In this document: piece after piece, positions 32,438 to 41,343 of the stretch
Layout: each line of letters starts with the position of its first letter
Numbering within the stretch: position 1 is the stretch's first letter
Assembly: GCA_028278205.1 (NCBI GenBank)
Contig: JANQES010000069.1
Location: 1 to 64,000 of the forward strand
Direction of reading: 5' to 3'
DNA length: 64,000 nt
Origin: Rhodothermales bacterium
GTDB lineage: Bacteria > Bacteroidota > Rhodothermia > Rhodothermales > Bin80
The notes under the pieces: generated by a model
What the model was told of the DNA's origin: nothing
Database searches by the model: none
What the model saw: only the letters and a program-made list of their open reading frames with translations
Translations under genes and position numbers: made by a program

Positions 32438-35191
32438 TTAATGGGTTGCGGTGGAACAGCGCTGATAGACGCTGTAGGGAATATCCCTGCCTATGTGCGT
32501 TAGCCATTCCTCCCGTGAGAGATTGCGATTGTTGACGGCGGGACAGACATCGTCGAACAACCCTTTCACATTGAGATACCAGCGGCGAATGGTTCTATCG
32601 GCGCTGCCTGAGATGAGGTGTTGCCCGTCCTCGCTGAAGGCGACGGCGTAGACCCAGGATCTATGATCATCCAACACGATGGGCAGTATGGTGTCGAGAT
32701 GCTTGAGTTGCCACAGGCGCACCGTGCCGTCTCCGCTACCGGAGGCCAGTGTGCTGTCAGGGCTGAAAGCCAGGGCGTGGATCGGCCCGCCATGCTCTCT
32801 CAACGATTCTTTCAGCGTTAACCGCCCGGACCGGAGGCACCAAAGCGTCACGATTTTGTTGTCCCCGCCGGCGGCGAGCGTTTCGCCGTCGAGGCTGAAG
32901 GCTACCGCGTTGACGCTTTGCTCACGGGCGTGGCGATAACACGTTGAAAGCTCCATGTTGCGCAAGTCCAAGGTCCTCAAGCACCCCTCGCTATCTCCTG
33001 TACCCAGCGTCTGACCACGCGGGCTGAAGGCCATCGCGTTGACCTGCGCTTCTGTGGGTATGCTGTCGGGCAAGGCGGCTGGCTTGTCCACATTCCATAT
33101 TCGGATCCAGTTGTCGTCGCTGGCAACGGCCAGCAAGGTGCCGGCGGGGCTGAAGGCAAGGGCTCGGACGAGGCCCAGGTCTTCGCGCAGCACCTCGAAG
33201 GCAGGTTCGTCTTGATCGAGATTATGCCACCACCCGACCTGCCCATCGATGCTACCCGAAGCGAGCATCGTGCCGCTGCGGTTGAGCGCCAGAGACCGCA
33301 CGTCGCCTTGATGCCCCTTCAGATCGCGGCGTTCTGTTTGCCCCAGACGCCACCGATAGATTTTCGGCTCGTTGCCGATGGCGTAAATCGTACCATCAGG
33401 ACTGTAGACTATGGCCCTCACCCAATCGTTGTGAGGCGGCCAATAAACCCTGGGATTGTCAAGGGCGTCGGGCAGGAGTTCATTGAGACTCTTCCGGAGG
33501 GCGTCGTAGACCTCGTGGATGAATTCATCGCCGCTTTTATTGCTGAACTGAAAAGCCTCTCGGGCCAGCAAGGCGGCAAGTTGATGGTCGCCGGTTCGCT
33601 GCTGGCGGATGGATTTACTGGTCAGCGCCAGGCTCAGGGTTATTTCGCGCTCCGTCTTCACCAAGTCTTTCTGTTTAACAACCTCCGCCCACGCGTCCTT
33701 GGCCTCCTCCTCATTTCTTTGAGCAAGCTCGGTTTGTTCTTCGGCGATCACACGCTGGTTTTCGGCCATACGGGCCGTCGAGTCGGCCCGTGTGGCGATG
33801 GAGTCGGCACGCTCTGCTTCTTGTACGGCAAACACACGCCGGATCTCAGCCACATCGGCAATAGAGTCGGCGATGACCTTTCTGGATTCGGCCAGCTGGC
33901 GCTGCTCTGACATTGACTTGAGCGCCTGTATCAGTTCTTCGTTCAAGGAATCCGTGGAGGCTGCGTGGGCCTGGGCTTCTGCCCTGCGTTTACTTTCGTT
34001 TTCGGCAAGTTGCGTCTGGGACTGGACACCCCAGGCGAGGAGGACCACGGCCACCATCAGAACCACGATCAGCGCCCATGCCAATCGCGGAATACGCTCG
34101 AACCACGACTCCGGCCAGTGCGCATTGATCCATTGGCGGTCGAACACCCTCGCGTAGATCGGATTGCGCAGGTGCAAAACGCCGTCTTGCCGCAACACGA
34201 CGCCGGAGAGCTTCAGGTGCGATTTGACGGCTGACTGCTCCTCGTCGTGGACCGGGTGCCGGCTCAGGCGGACGTTCCGGTAGACTTTGAGAACGGCGAG
34301 GGCATTGGAGCTACGCAGGGTCAGCCAGTCGCGGATGAACAGCAGGTTGCTGTCCTGCTCGCTCTGCTCCCCGAAAAACGTCGCATGGACCACGGCTTCA
34401 ACGTCATCATCCGTCCAGGTATCGTGGTGATTATCGGCGATGACCTTGCACAGGCGCTGGGTGAGGTAGGGATGGCCGCCGGTCCATTTGAGTACCCGAT
34501 GCAGCACCTGCTCGGCTTCGCCGGGCGGTAGACCCAGCCCGCTGGCAAAGGGTCTGGCTTCGGCGAAGGTAAAGTCGGTCAGGTCGACGCGTCCGCCGAT
34601 GTTGAAGGGCGTGCGTCGGGGGTCGCTGACGAGTTCGCTGGGCGTGGCAACGCCGATGAGCACAAACGAGAGCCGTTTGAAGGCAGGCGCACGCGCTCGC
34701 GCATTGTAGACGTAGCGAATGGCCGCAAAAAAATCGTCTGAAAAATCAAGGTTGAGCGTCGTGTCGATCTCATCGATTAATATCACCACCGATGCCTGGA
34801 TTTCTGCCAACAACACCTCCTCGTAGAACAGAATCAGTCGCTGCGACATGCCCAGGTGCTCGTGCGCCTGCCACCACGCAATCACGTCGGTTTCCAGATC
34901 GAGACCCTCCTCCATCACATCGAGCAGCCCCAGGTGCCATTGTTCCGGTGTCACGGCCTCGGCCCCGATGCTGCTCAGATCGATGATTACGGAGCGAATC
35001 CCTTCGTCGTCAAGCGCTTCGGCAGTGCGCACCATCAGGCTCGACTTGCCCATCTGGCGCGGCGTTAGCACGTAGGCAAACGTCCCGGTCCGGCACAGCG
35101 CCAGGAGTTCGTCGTCGGCCTTGCGGGGGATGTAGATCCCGCCGCCGGCCTGCACGGTGCCCCCGATGGTATAAATGCTCGGTTCAGACAT
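32438..35191 (-). CDS. AAA-like NTPase with transmembrane helix and WD40 repeats
   Basis: 917 residues. The N-terminal AAA_35-type NTPase (about 1-360) has Walker A TPRQMGKSSLM (K49) and Walker B VVILIDEID (D140, E141). A single helix at about 369-388 precedes an Ala/Glu-rich coiled coil (395-510), then a stretch typical of these proteins (LALLAREAFQFSNK) and about seven WD40 repeats (585-880). The tail NRNLSREEWLTHI...YQRC is the same kind as in the WD40 kinase at 22641. Its ATG overlaps the TIR-AAA stop by eight bases, so the two are translationally coupled. STAND/AAA proteins of this kind act as sensor switches, often in defence or programmed responses; the ligand is unknown. Confidence 0.9.
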   Translation of the reverse strand: MSEPSIYTIGGTVQAGGGIYIPRKADDELLALCRTGTFAYVLTPRQMGKSSLMVRTAEALDDEGIRSVIIDLSSIGAEAVTPEQWHLGLLDVMEEGLDLETDVIAWWQAHEHLGMSQRLILFYEEVLLAEIQASVVILIDEIDTTLNLDFSDDFFAAIRYVYNARARAPAFKRLSFVLIGVATPSELVSDPRRTPFNIGGRVDLTDFTFAEARPFASGLGLPPGEAEQVLHRVLKWTGGHPYLTQRLCKVIADNHHDTWTDDDVEAVVHATFFGEQSEQDSNLLFIRDWLTLRSSNALAVLKVYRNVRLSRHPVHDEEQSAVKSHLKLSGVVLRQDGVLHLRNPIYARVFDRQWINAHWPESWFERIPRLAWALIVVLMVAVVLLAWGVQSQTQLAENESKRRAEAQAHAASTDSLNEELIQALKSMSEQRQLAESRKVIADSIADVAEIRRVFAVQEAERADSIATRADSTARMAENQRVIAEEQTELAQRNEEEAKDAWAEVVKQKDLVKTEREITLSLALTSKSIRQQRTGDHQLAALLAREAFQFSNKSGDEFIHEVYDALRKSLNELLPDALDNPRVYWPPHNDWVRAIVYSPDGTIYAIGNEPKIYRWRLGQTERRDLKGHQGDVRSLALNRSGTMLASGSIDGQVGWWHNLDQDEPAFEVLREDLGLVRALAFSPAGTLLAVASDDNWIRIWNVDKPAALPDSIPTEAQVNAMAFSPRGQTLGTGDSEGCLRTLDLRNMELSTCYRHAREQSVNAVAFSLDGETLAAGGDNKIVTLWCLRSGRLTLKESLREHGGPIHALAFSPDSTLASGSGDGTVRLWQLKHLDTILPIVLDDHRSWVYAVAFSEDGQHLISGSADRTIRRWYLNVKGLFDDVCPAVNNRNLSREEWLTHIGRDIPYSVYQRCSTATH

Positions 35192-36782
35192 AGAGACGCC
35201 CCCGGAAGTAATCGGCGTAGAGCTTGCAGCGCGGCTTCACGCGCGAGTCGTCGCGGCGCACAAGACCGGCGCAGCGCAGACGCCAGAAAATCTCCGGGTC
35301 TGCGCATCGCTGGTGGCGAATGACTTGATACATGCCCTCGATCAGGTCGTCGTGGCCATGGAGTTGGAAGAGGTGGTAGCGCAGGTGATCGCCGAAAGGG
35401 CCTCGGTCGTTGGGCGCCCGCTCCAGCAGCGTATCCAGGGTGCTGCGTCCGCTGGCTATCAGATAGAGCGCGCGGCGCGTCAGATAGGGATGTCCCTGGA
35501 GCATCGCCGCGAGATCGTCCAAACCAGCCTGGGACAACGGCGAGCCGTGGCGGCGGTTGAGATCTGCCACCTGATCCGGCGTAAAATCCTCCAACACGAT
35601 AACCTCGCCGACATTGAAGGGGGACTGTGTCAGATCTTCGACCAGCAAGTACGGTTCGGTGGAGATCACCAGCGCCAGGTCGAGTTCTTTCCAGATCGTT
35701 GACGTCGCACGGCGGTTGTGCCAACTGCGCAGCATCCCAAAAAAATCGTTGCGAAAACACGCCCCGAAGAGATTGTCTACCTCATCCATCGCCAGCAGAA
35801 GCGGGGCGTTGAGCTTTTCCAACACATACCGGCCCAGGTATTTCAGGCAGCGCCGGGAGTTGCCCAACGGCAGGCGCCAGTACTCGTCGGTGAGATCGTC
35901 GAGATCCAGCGCGTCGGTGATGGCCGAGCAGAACTGGCGATAGAAACAGTCAGGATCGTTGAGGGTGGATTTTTCGAACAACTGAAAATCCAGAAAGGCG
36001 ACACGTTTGCCGGCGTCCTGGGCCGCTTGCATCATTCGAATGAGCAGCGAACTTTTGCCCATCTGGCGCGGCGCTTTGATGATAGTCGTCACACCCTGCT
36101 GTGCGATGGCTGCTTCCAACGCAATCTTGTCTCCAGGCCGCTCGACGTAGAAGCTCGATTCAAGGTCGATGGTGCCGCCAGGCTGCTCCAGGCGCAGGGG
36201 TTGGGCGGCGGCCAGGGGCTTGGGGAAGGTATTGGGTGGGCTCGGCTGGAGGAGCCCGGGTTGGGCCTGCGCGTCGATGGGTAAGACACCGCCAGAGATG
36301 GCTCTCTGGAGTTCTTCGATGAGGCGCGGTGTATCGGCGCTGCTCTCCCACGAGGCCCAGTTGATCTGATTGAGGTAGGCGCTCAGAGGATAGGCAAAGG
36401 GTTCTTTGTAGGCCAGGCGCACCGGCAAAATGACGGGGTGATCGCCCTGTTCTTGAGCCAGGCGATGGGCCATCTCGATCTCGGCCAGCACCATCTCGCT
36501 ATGAACCGAAGTTGCCGAGAGAAAGGTGATCAGAAAGTCGGAGCGGCGCAGTTCGGCTTCGATGCGCTCGGCCCAGTGCGTACCGATCGGCATATCCTGA
36601 TCGATGAAAACCGTGTGTTGCCGGCCCAACACCTCGTAGACGTGCAAAGCGACCGGCTCGTCCGGGGCTGCGTTGCGCTTGTAACTGATGAAGATGCGTG
36701 CCTTTTGCACGTCTCCAGCACCGTCGCCACGAGCTACATCGACCTGATCTGGGATGCTATCATTCATTGCTCCCTTCTTCAT
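35184..36782 (-). CDS. TIR domain-AAA NTPase fusion
   Basis: 532 residues from the ATG at 36782; ATGs at 36848 and 36767 are alternatives. An 11-codon reading frame with a better ribosome site (AAGGAAA) begins at 36795 and ends just past 36767, so coupled initiation is possible. The TIR_2-type domain (about 27-165) begins RIFISYKRN and has SATSVHSEMVLAEIEMAH, where a conserved Glu would be the NADase residue. A Pro-rich linker leads to an AAA_35-type NTPase (about 200-532) with PRQMGKSSLL and LLAMDEVDNLF. Bacterial TIR domains degrade or cyclise NAD+ or bind partner domains. The protein is closely related to the C-terminal two thirds of the kinase fusion upstream. Confidence 0.9.
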   Translation of the reverse strand: MKKGAMNDSIPDQVDVARGDGAGDVQKARIFISYKRNAAPDEPVALHVYEVLGRQHTVFIDQDMPIGTHWAERIEAELRRSDFLITFLSATSVHSEMVLAEIEMAHRLAQEQGDHPVILPVRLAYKEPFAYPLSAYLNQINWASWESSADTPRLIEELQRAISGGVLPIDAQAQPGLLQPSPPNTFPKPLAAAQPLRLEQPGGTIDLESSFYVERPGDKIALEAAIAQQGVTTIIKAPRQMGKSSLLIRMMQAAQDAGKRVAFLDFQLFEKSTLNDPDCFYRQFCSAITDALDLDDLTDEYWRLPLGNSRRCLKYLGRYVLEKLNAPLLLAMDEVDNLFGACFRNDFFGMLRSWHNRRATSTIWKELDLALVISTEPYLLVEDLTQSPFNVGEVIVLEDFTPDQVADLNRRHGSPLSQAGLDDLAAMLQGHPYLTRRALYLIASGRSTLDTLLERAPNDRGPFGDHLRYHLFQLHGHDDLIEGMYQVIRHQRCADPEIFWRLRCAGLVRRDDSRVKPRCKLYADYFRGRLYV

Positions 36783-36970
36783 CGAGTAGGTGCATCGATT
36801 TCCTTTTACGCACCCTGCTCTGGACCCCAAAAGAATAGAAAACGCCACCTATAGTACTATTGCGCAAAAACGCGGCGTACTCTGCAATGGGTGGGAGAGG
36901 CTCAATACATTTTGCTGCCTGCCTGACGACGTATAAACGTATTTTCTCTATTTCAAGACATATTGTTTAT

Positions 36971-37050
36971 GAATTTTGACACGCCAACGCTGATAAAAAC
37001 GAGTCGTGTCAGCCTATCTCAAACCCTACCAAACACGACAGTCAAAATTC
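36971..37050. repeat. 80-bp GAATTTTGAC element, copy 2
   Basis: Perfect 10-base termini as in copy 1. The right end is one base from the TAA stop of the kinase-TIR-AAA gene. It lies in the 269-base gap between that gene and the TIR-AAA gene, so promoter or processing signals for the downstream operon may be affected by it. Confidence 0.8.
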
Positions 37051-37051
37051 A

Positions 37052-39793
37052 TTAGCCGTTGAGACGGCTCCGGAAGTAGTCGGCGTAGAGTTTACAGCGG
37101 GGCACGATGTCTCTGCCTTTTCGGCGCACGAGGCCCGCGCCTCGCAGACGCCAGAAGATCGCTTCATTGCGGCACACACGCTGATGGATAGCCTGGCGCA
37201 AACCGTCTAGCAGGTCATCATGCCCATGGAGCCGGAAGAGGTGGTAGCGCAGATGATCGTCAAAGGGACCTCGGTCCTGCGTTGCCGTAGCCAGCAGATC
37301 TTTCATGGAGATGCGCCTGGTGGCCACCAGATAGAGCGCCCTGCGTGTCAGATACGGATGGCCGCCTAAAAGGGCCAGCAGGTGCTCTACCTCTGTTGCG
37401 GACAGCGGCGTGCCGTGCCGGTGGTTGAGATCCGCCACCTGCTCAGGCAGGAAATCCGTCAAATCGATGATTTCCCCTACATTGAAAGGAGACTGGTTCA
37501 GGTTCTCGATGAGTTGGTAGGGCTCGGTCGAAGTAATCAGCACCAGATCGAGTTGCTTCCAGCGCGGTTTGATTGCGCGGTCGTTGTGCCAACTGCGCAA
37601 CATACTGAAGAAATCAGACCGAAAGGTCGTCCCGAACACCCGCTCGACTTCATCCATGGCTACCACCAGGGGCGCGCTCAACTCATTTAACAGGTAGCGG
37701 CCCACGTAGCGCGTGCAACACCGGCTGTTCCCGAGATCGCTTCTCCAAAACTCATCCACCCGGTTCTCCATCTCCAGCTCGTCCGTAAGCCAGGCACAGA
37801 ACTGGCGAAAAAAAGTACCCGCGTCGTCCAGGGCCGGCTGGTCGAACAGTTGGAAATCAAGATAAACGACTTGCTTGCCTGCCTGGACCGCTGCTGCCAT
37901 GGTGCGCATCAACAGGGAACTCTTTCCCATCTGGCGCGGCCCTTTAATGGTTATCGTGACGCCTTGCTGCCTGACGGCTTGCAAGGCTGTGGCATCGACC
38001 GGACGCTCGACGTAGAAGGCGGATTGTGGGTCCATAGTCCCTTCGGGCAATTCGAGGCGCGGAGGGGGTTGGGCCGCAACCAGCGGCGACGGGAACGCTT
38101 TGCGCCTGGCCTTCGCAAAAACCGATGCCCGAGATTGCGTCTCGACGGGTAGGCCCTCACCGGCAATAGCCTCCATGAGCTGGGCAATCAGACGCGGCGT
38201 ATCCTGCGCCGTGTCCCAATACGCCCAGTTGATGTCGTTGAGGTACAGGCTCAGGGGGTAATTGAACGGGTCATGATAGGCTACGCGCACGGGCAAGACG
38301 TTGGCGGGGGCCCCCTGTTCTTGAGCCAGGCGATGGGTCATTTCGAGTTCCCCTACCACCATCTCGTTGTGAACCGAGTGTTCAGAGAGCAGGATGATGA
38401 GGAAATCAGCATCGCGCAGGGCCGTTTCAACACGTTCAACCCAGTCGGTACCTGCCGGCATGGTCTGGTCGATGAAGACATCATGGTACTTCGCGAGGCT
38501 ACTGTATAGCTCCATCGCAAGGGCCTGATCCGGGTCGACATCTCGCTGGTAGCTGAGGTAAAGGTTGCATCGTCGCACCGGGTCTGAACCATCCCCGGAG
38601 GCAGTCCTCGTGAGCACAGGTTCGCTTATTGCCTGCCGTGCCAATCTGGTCGGTTTAACCGCAGCCCCTCTACCCGTGATACGCCCCGGGCGTTGCTGCC
38701 GTCGGACCGTCTCTAAATCTGCCTTAACGTCCGAAACCGCCCGATAGCGCAACCCTTTATCCTTTTCCAGGCACCTGTTGACGATGGACTCCAACTCCCG
38801 TGGGAGGCCGGCCTTGGCCTGGGTTAGCGGCGGGGGGCCTTGACTGAGTATCGAGTAAATGATTGCCAACTCGTAGTCGCTGTTGAAGGGGCGCTCGCCG
38901 GTGAGCATCTCATAGAGAACGATTCCCAGCGACCACACGTCCGTCTGGTGATCGACCCACTCGCCGCGCGCCTGCTCCGGGCTCATGTAGGCGACCGTCC
39001 CCATCACCGCCCCTGTCCGCGTCAGGTTCAGGTTCAGGTCTAACACCTTCGCCAAACCGAAATCGACGACTTTGACGACGCCGTCGTTGGTGACGATGAC
39101 GTTGGCGGGTTTGACGTCCCGATGCACGATGCCCTGGGCATGTGCTTTCGAAAGCCCCCTGGCCATCTGCACGGCATAGCCTAGTGCTTCGTCGAGGGGC
39201 AGGGGGCCACGGGCGATTTTCTTCTTGAGCGTCTCACCCTCATAGTACGCCATCGCGATAAAGAGTTGCCCCTCGTCGGTCTCATTGATCTCATAGATGG
39301 TGCAGATGTTAGTGTGATCGAGCGCCGAGGCGGCCTGTGCTTCCTGGACAAAACGCTTCTTCGCCTCGTCGTGACGACTGAGGTGCAAGGGGAGAAACTT
39401 GAGCGCGACGGTGCGTTTGAGCTTGAGGTCATGGGCCTTATAGACGACCCCCATACCCCCACCGCCGAGTTTTTCCAGGATCTCATAGTGAGCGATGCGC
39501 TGCCCCTGGCTGGTGGCCGCCTCGCTCTTTGCATCCACCGCTGCGTGCTCCGTCAGCGTCTCTACGTGATCGATCTCTGGCAGCGGCGGGGCGCCCAGGC
39601 GGGCCACAGGATCGGCCAGGAAGTCCCCGGCGGCCTCGTGAGCTTCGAGCAAGCTCTCGACCTCGCGCCGGAGTTCGGGGTTGTCCTGGCAGGCTGCGTC
39701 GAGGAAGGCTGCGCGTTCTTCAGCAGGCCGGTTGAGGGCTTCGGTGAAGAGGGCGTCGATGCGCCGCCAACGATCATGGCTGTCTTCTGCCAT
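37052..39793 (-). CDS. Ser/Thr kinase-TIR-AAA triple-domain protein
   Basis: 913 residues with no membrane helix. An N-terminal helical module (1-62) is followed by a complete kinase domain (about 100-370: GGGGMG 110-115, K132, HRD 224-226, DFG 244-246, SPE 271-273). A TIR_2-type domain (about 408-545, LYLSYQRD...SEHSVHNEMVVGELEMTH) and an AAA_35-type NTPase (about 575-905, GPRQMGKSSLL K624, VVAMDEV D714/E715) follow. The TIR and AAA parts align with the neighbouring 35184 protein, indicating tandem duplication with gain or loss of the kinase. GAGGAGG precedes the ATG. A decayed ECF sigma gene sits immediately upstream. It probably couples phosphorylation to TIR/NTPase effector action in the cytosol. 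Confidence 0.92.
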   Translation of the reverse strand: MAEDSHDRWRRIDALFTEALNRPAEERAAFLDAACQDNPELRREVESLLEAHEAAGDFLADPVARLGAPPLPEIDHVETLTEHAAVDAKSEAATSQGQRIAHYEILEKLGGGGMGVVYKAHDLKLKRTVALKFLPLHLSRHDEAKKRFVQEAQAASALDHTNICTIYEINETDEGQLFIAMAYYEGETLKKKIARGPLPLDEALGYAVQMARGLSKAHAQGIVHRDVKPANVIVTNDGVVKVVDFGLAKVLDLNLNLTRTGAVMGTVAYMSPEQARGEWVDHQTDVWSLGIVLYEMLTGERPFNSDYELAIIYSILSQGPPPLTQAKAGLPRELESIVNRCLEKDKGLRYRAVSDVKADLETVRRQQRPGRITGRGAAVKPTRLARQAISEPVLTRTASGDGSDPVRRCNLYLSYQRDVDPDQALAMELYSSLAKYHDVFIDQTMPAGTDWVERVETALRDADFLIILLSEHSVHNEMVVGELEMTHRLAQEQGAPANVLPVRVAYHDPFNYPLSLYLNDINWAYWDTAQDTPRLIAQLMEAIAGEGLPVETQSRASVFAKARRKAFPSPLVAAQPPPRLELPEGTMDPQSAFYVERPVDATALQAVRQQGVTITIKGPRQMGKSSLLMRTMAAAVQAGKQVVYLDFQLFDQPALDDAGTFFRQFCAWLTDELEMENRVDEFWRSDLGNSRCCTRYVGRYLLNELSAPLVVAMDEVERVFGTTFRSDFFSMLRSWHNDRAIKPRWKQLDLVLITSTEPYQLIENLNQSPFNVGEIIDLTDFLPEQVADLNHRHGTPLSATEVEHLLALLGGHPYLTRRALYLVATRRISMKDLLATATQDRGPFDDHLRYHLFRLHGHDDLLDGLRQAIHQRVCRNEAIFWRLRGAGLVRRKGRDIVPRCKLYADYFRSRLNG

Positions 39794-39821
39794 AGGTGCC
39801 TCCTCGCATCCAGTGCACGTT

Positions 39822-40080
39822 GCCCTTGTGCGTGTTGCGAGCCCCGGTCTGGTTGACCAGAAGTTGCTGCCTTACTCTACAGGCTAAAGAAAAAAGTGTC
39901 CCTGATTTCGCCCCGTGATCTGCCTGTGGTCGACGTGAGAGATCTTTCAAGGTATAGTCGAGCAATCTTCAAACAGATCCGCGCAGACAAAATCGAACAA
40001 GTGTTGAAAACATAATGATAAGTGGGCCTATCTGCAAGCCAATGTAAGGCGATAGACAATCGCCGGTAGGGGTCGTGACG
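39822..40080 (-). pseudogene. Decayed ECF sigma factor gene
   Basis: Read across frames, the minus strand gives VDHRQITGRNQGHFF, then after a one-base deletion in a T-run, SLACRVRQQLLVNQTGARN. This aligns with region 2 of both intact sigma factors (HFFSLACRAMRRILVNYAR). At the DNA level the stretch TTTAGCCTGTAGAG is shared with both. Further upstream RLSIALHWLA and HYVFNT align with QRIAHREL and GHTLNT. Region 4 is missing. It lies directly before the kinase-TIR-AAA gene, in the position the sigma gene has in the 21.8-26.3 kb pair. Confidence 0.8.
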
Positions 40081-40206
40081 GCCCGATGCAAAAGAAAAGA
40101 AGGGGCCGTGACGGAGATGCGTCCGTTTGGGTGCCTTTATCAGCAAGGGTATCAAGCTACTCCGAAGAGGCATCGCTGTCGCCTGGGGAAGCTGCTACCC
40201 AAACGT

Positions 40207-40244
40207 GACAGGGGCGGTCTGCTTGGCCGCGCGCCGCCCCTGTC
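40207..40244. other. GC-rich hairpin upstream of a lipoprotein gene
   Basis: GACAGGGGCGG and CCGCCCCTGTC form a perfect 11-bp stem about 36 bases before the lipoprotein ATG. No T-run follows, so it is more likely a 5' UTR or operator structure than a terminator. The stretch 40080-40206 shows nothing else I can support. Confidence 0.5.
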
Positions 40245-40279
40245 CCCCCGTGTCCTGTCAAACAAGATGAGGGTTAGCT

Positions 40280-40624
40280 ATGTCTACCAACGATCAACCC
40301 GTAAAGTTCTCGTATACCCGTCGCCTCCGTTTCGCTACGTCGAGGCTGCTGCTCGCTGCCGTGCTTCTGGCCGGCTTCGTCGGCTGTGATACCGTAGAGG
40401 GGATGAACGCCGAGGCGGACGTCCTCACCGAGTCGGTAGAGACCGCTGGCAAGGGTGTCGCTCATCTCCTGCGTTTCGGCGACGGTGACGACAAAAGCCG
40501 GATGGCCGGCTTCGAAGCCGCTGTGCCGCCGGATTCCTCCGTTACCCAGAATGCCACTGATTGCTATGAGTTGCAATACCACAACGGAGAATGGATATGG
40601 GTGCGCGTAGAGTGCCCGCTCTAA
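40280..40624 (+). CDS. Small lipoprotein, 114 residues
   Basis: A basic N-terminus (MSTNDQPVKFSYTRRLRF) is followed by a hydrophobic stretch ending LAGFVGC, giving a lipidated C36. The mature part is about 79 residues, acidic, with two further cysteines (DCYELQ and VECPL) that could form a disulphide. No known family is recognised. It is flanked upstream by a stable hairpin and downstream by a terminator, so it is a single-gene transcript diverging from the kinase-TIR-AAA operon. Confidence 0.8.
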   Translation: MSTNDQPVKFSYTRRLRFATSRLLLAAVLLAGFVGCDTVEGMNAEADVLTESVETAGKGVAHLLRFGDGDDKSRMAGFEAAVPPDSSVTQNATDCYELQYHNGEWIWVRVECPL

Positions 40625-40678
40625 CGAGGTCGTAGCGCCTCAGGCGGGTGCAGGCAGCCCGTCGCTACGCATCAACAG

Positions 40679-40715
40679 AAAAGGCGGCTCGGCGCGTTGC
40701 CGGGTCGCCTTTTCT
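40679..40715 (+). terminator. Rho-independent terminator after the small lipoprotein
   Basis: AAAAGGCG...CGGC pairs with GCCG...CGCCTTTT around a GCGTT loop, followed by CTTGT. It lies 55 bases after the lipoprotein stop and is nearly symmetrical, so it could act in both directions. Confidence 0.8.
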
Positions 40716-40751
40716 TGTAAACCTTTCAGCCGGGTACAGGTACCAGTATAA

Positions 40752-41343
40752 ATGTCGAAGCAGCCCGGACGCAGTATGCAAGCCCGCGATCAAATCGTCT
40801 CTGTTGAGGAATATTTCCGGCGTGATGCCGAGAGCGAAATCCGTCTCGAATACTGGTATGGACGCCTCGTCGCGATGGCCGGTGAGACGCGCAACCACAA
40901 CGTGGTCAAGGACGATGGGGTCGGTGCTGTGCGCAGCCAGCGTCCGGATTGTCTGGTTCTGACATCCGGCCAGCGGGTGCGCGCGCCGGGGTATGGACGC
41001 GAGAATTATGCGTACCCGGACGGCCTGATGGTCTGCGGTCAGGAACACTACGACGATGCGAAAAACCCGCCAACGATGCTCAATCCTACGCTCTTGATCG
41101 AAGTCATTTCAGCCTCGACGCAGGGCTACGACCTTGGCGAGAAGTTCAGCGCCTATTTTGAGCTTGAGAGCTTGCAAGAATACTGGATTGTCGATCCGAA
41201 TCGTCCCGACGTCCGGCAGTGTAGCCGAACCGAAGATGCCGTCATGTCTCCTGCACCGTCTCGACGCGACGCTGACCAGCGAGGCCTTGGGCCTGACGGT
41301 ACCGCTCCGCGTTATGTACCAGCGCGTAGAGGGATTATCTTGA
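40752..41343 (+). pseudogene. Frameshifted Uma2-family (DUF820) nuclease-like gene
   Basis: The first about 160 codons match the Uma2 fold (SVEEYFRRDAESEIRLEYWYGRLVAMAG, NPTLLIEVISASTQGYDLGEKF, YFELESLQEYWIVD, each region given in part). After VRQCSRTEDAVMS the reading frame is lost. The typical Uma2 ending (LLHRLDATLTSEALGLTVPL, then MYQRVEGL) continues in the +1 frame to a stop at 41343. The region after HNVV also looks a few residues short against the family pattern. Uma2 proteins are PD-(D/E)XK-like and often multi-copy. Without the frameshift the gene would be complete. Confidence 0.8.
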
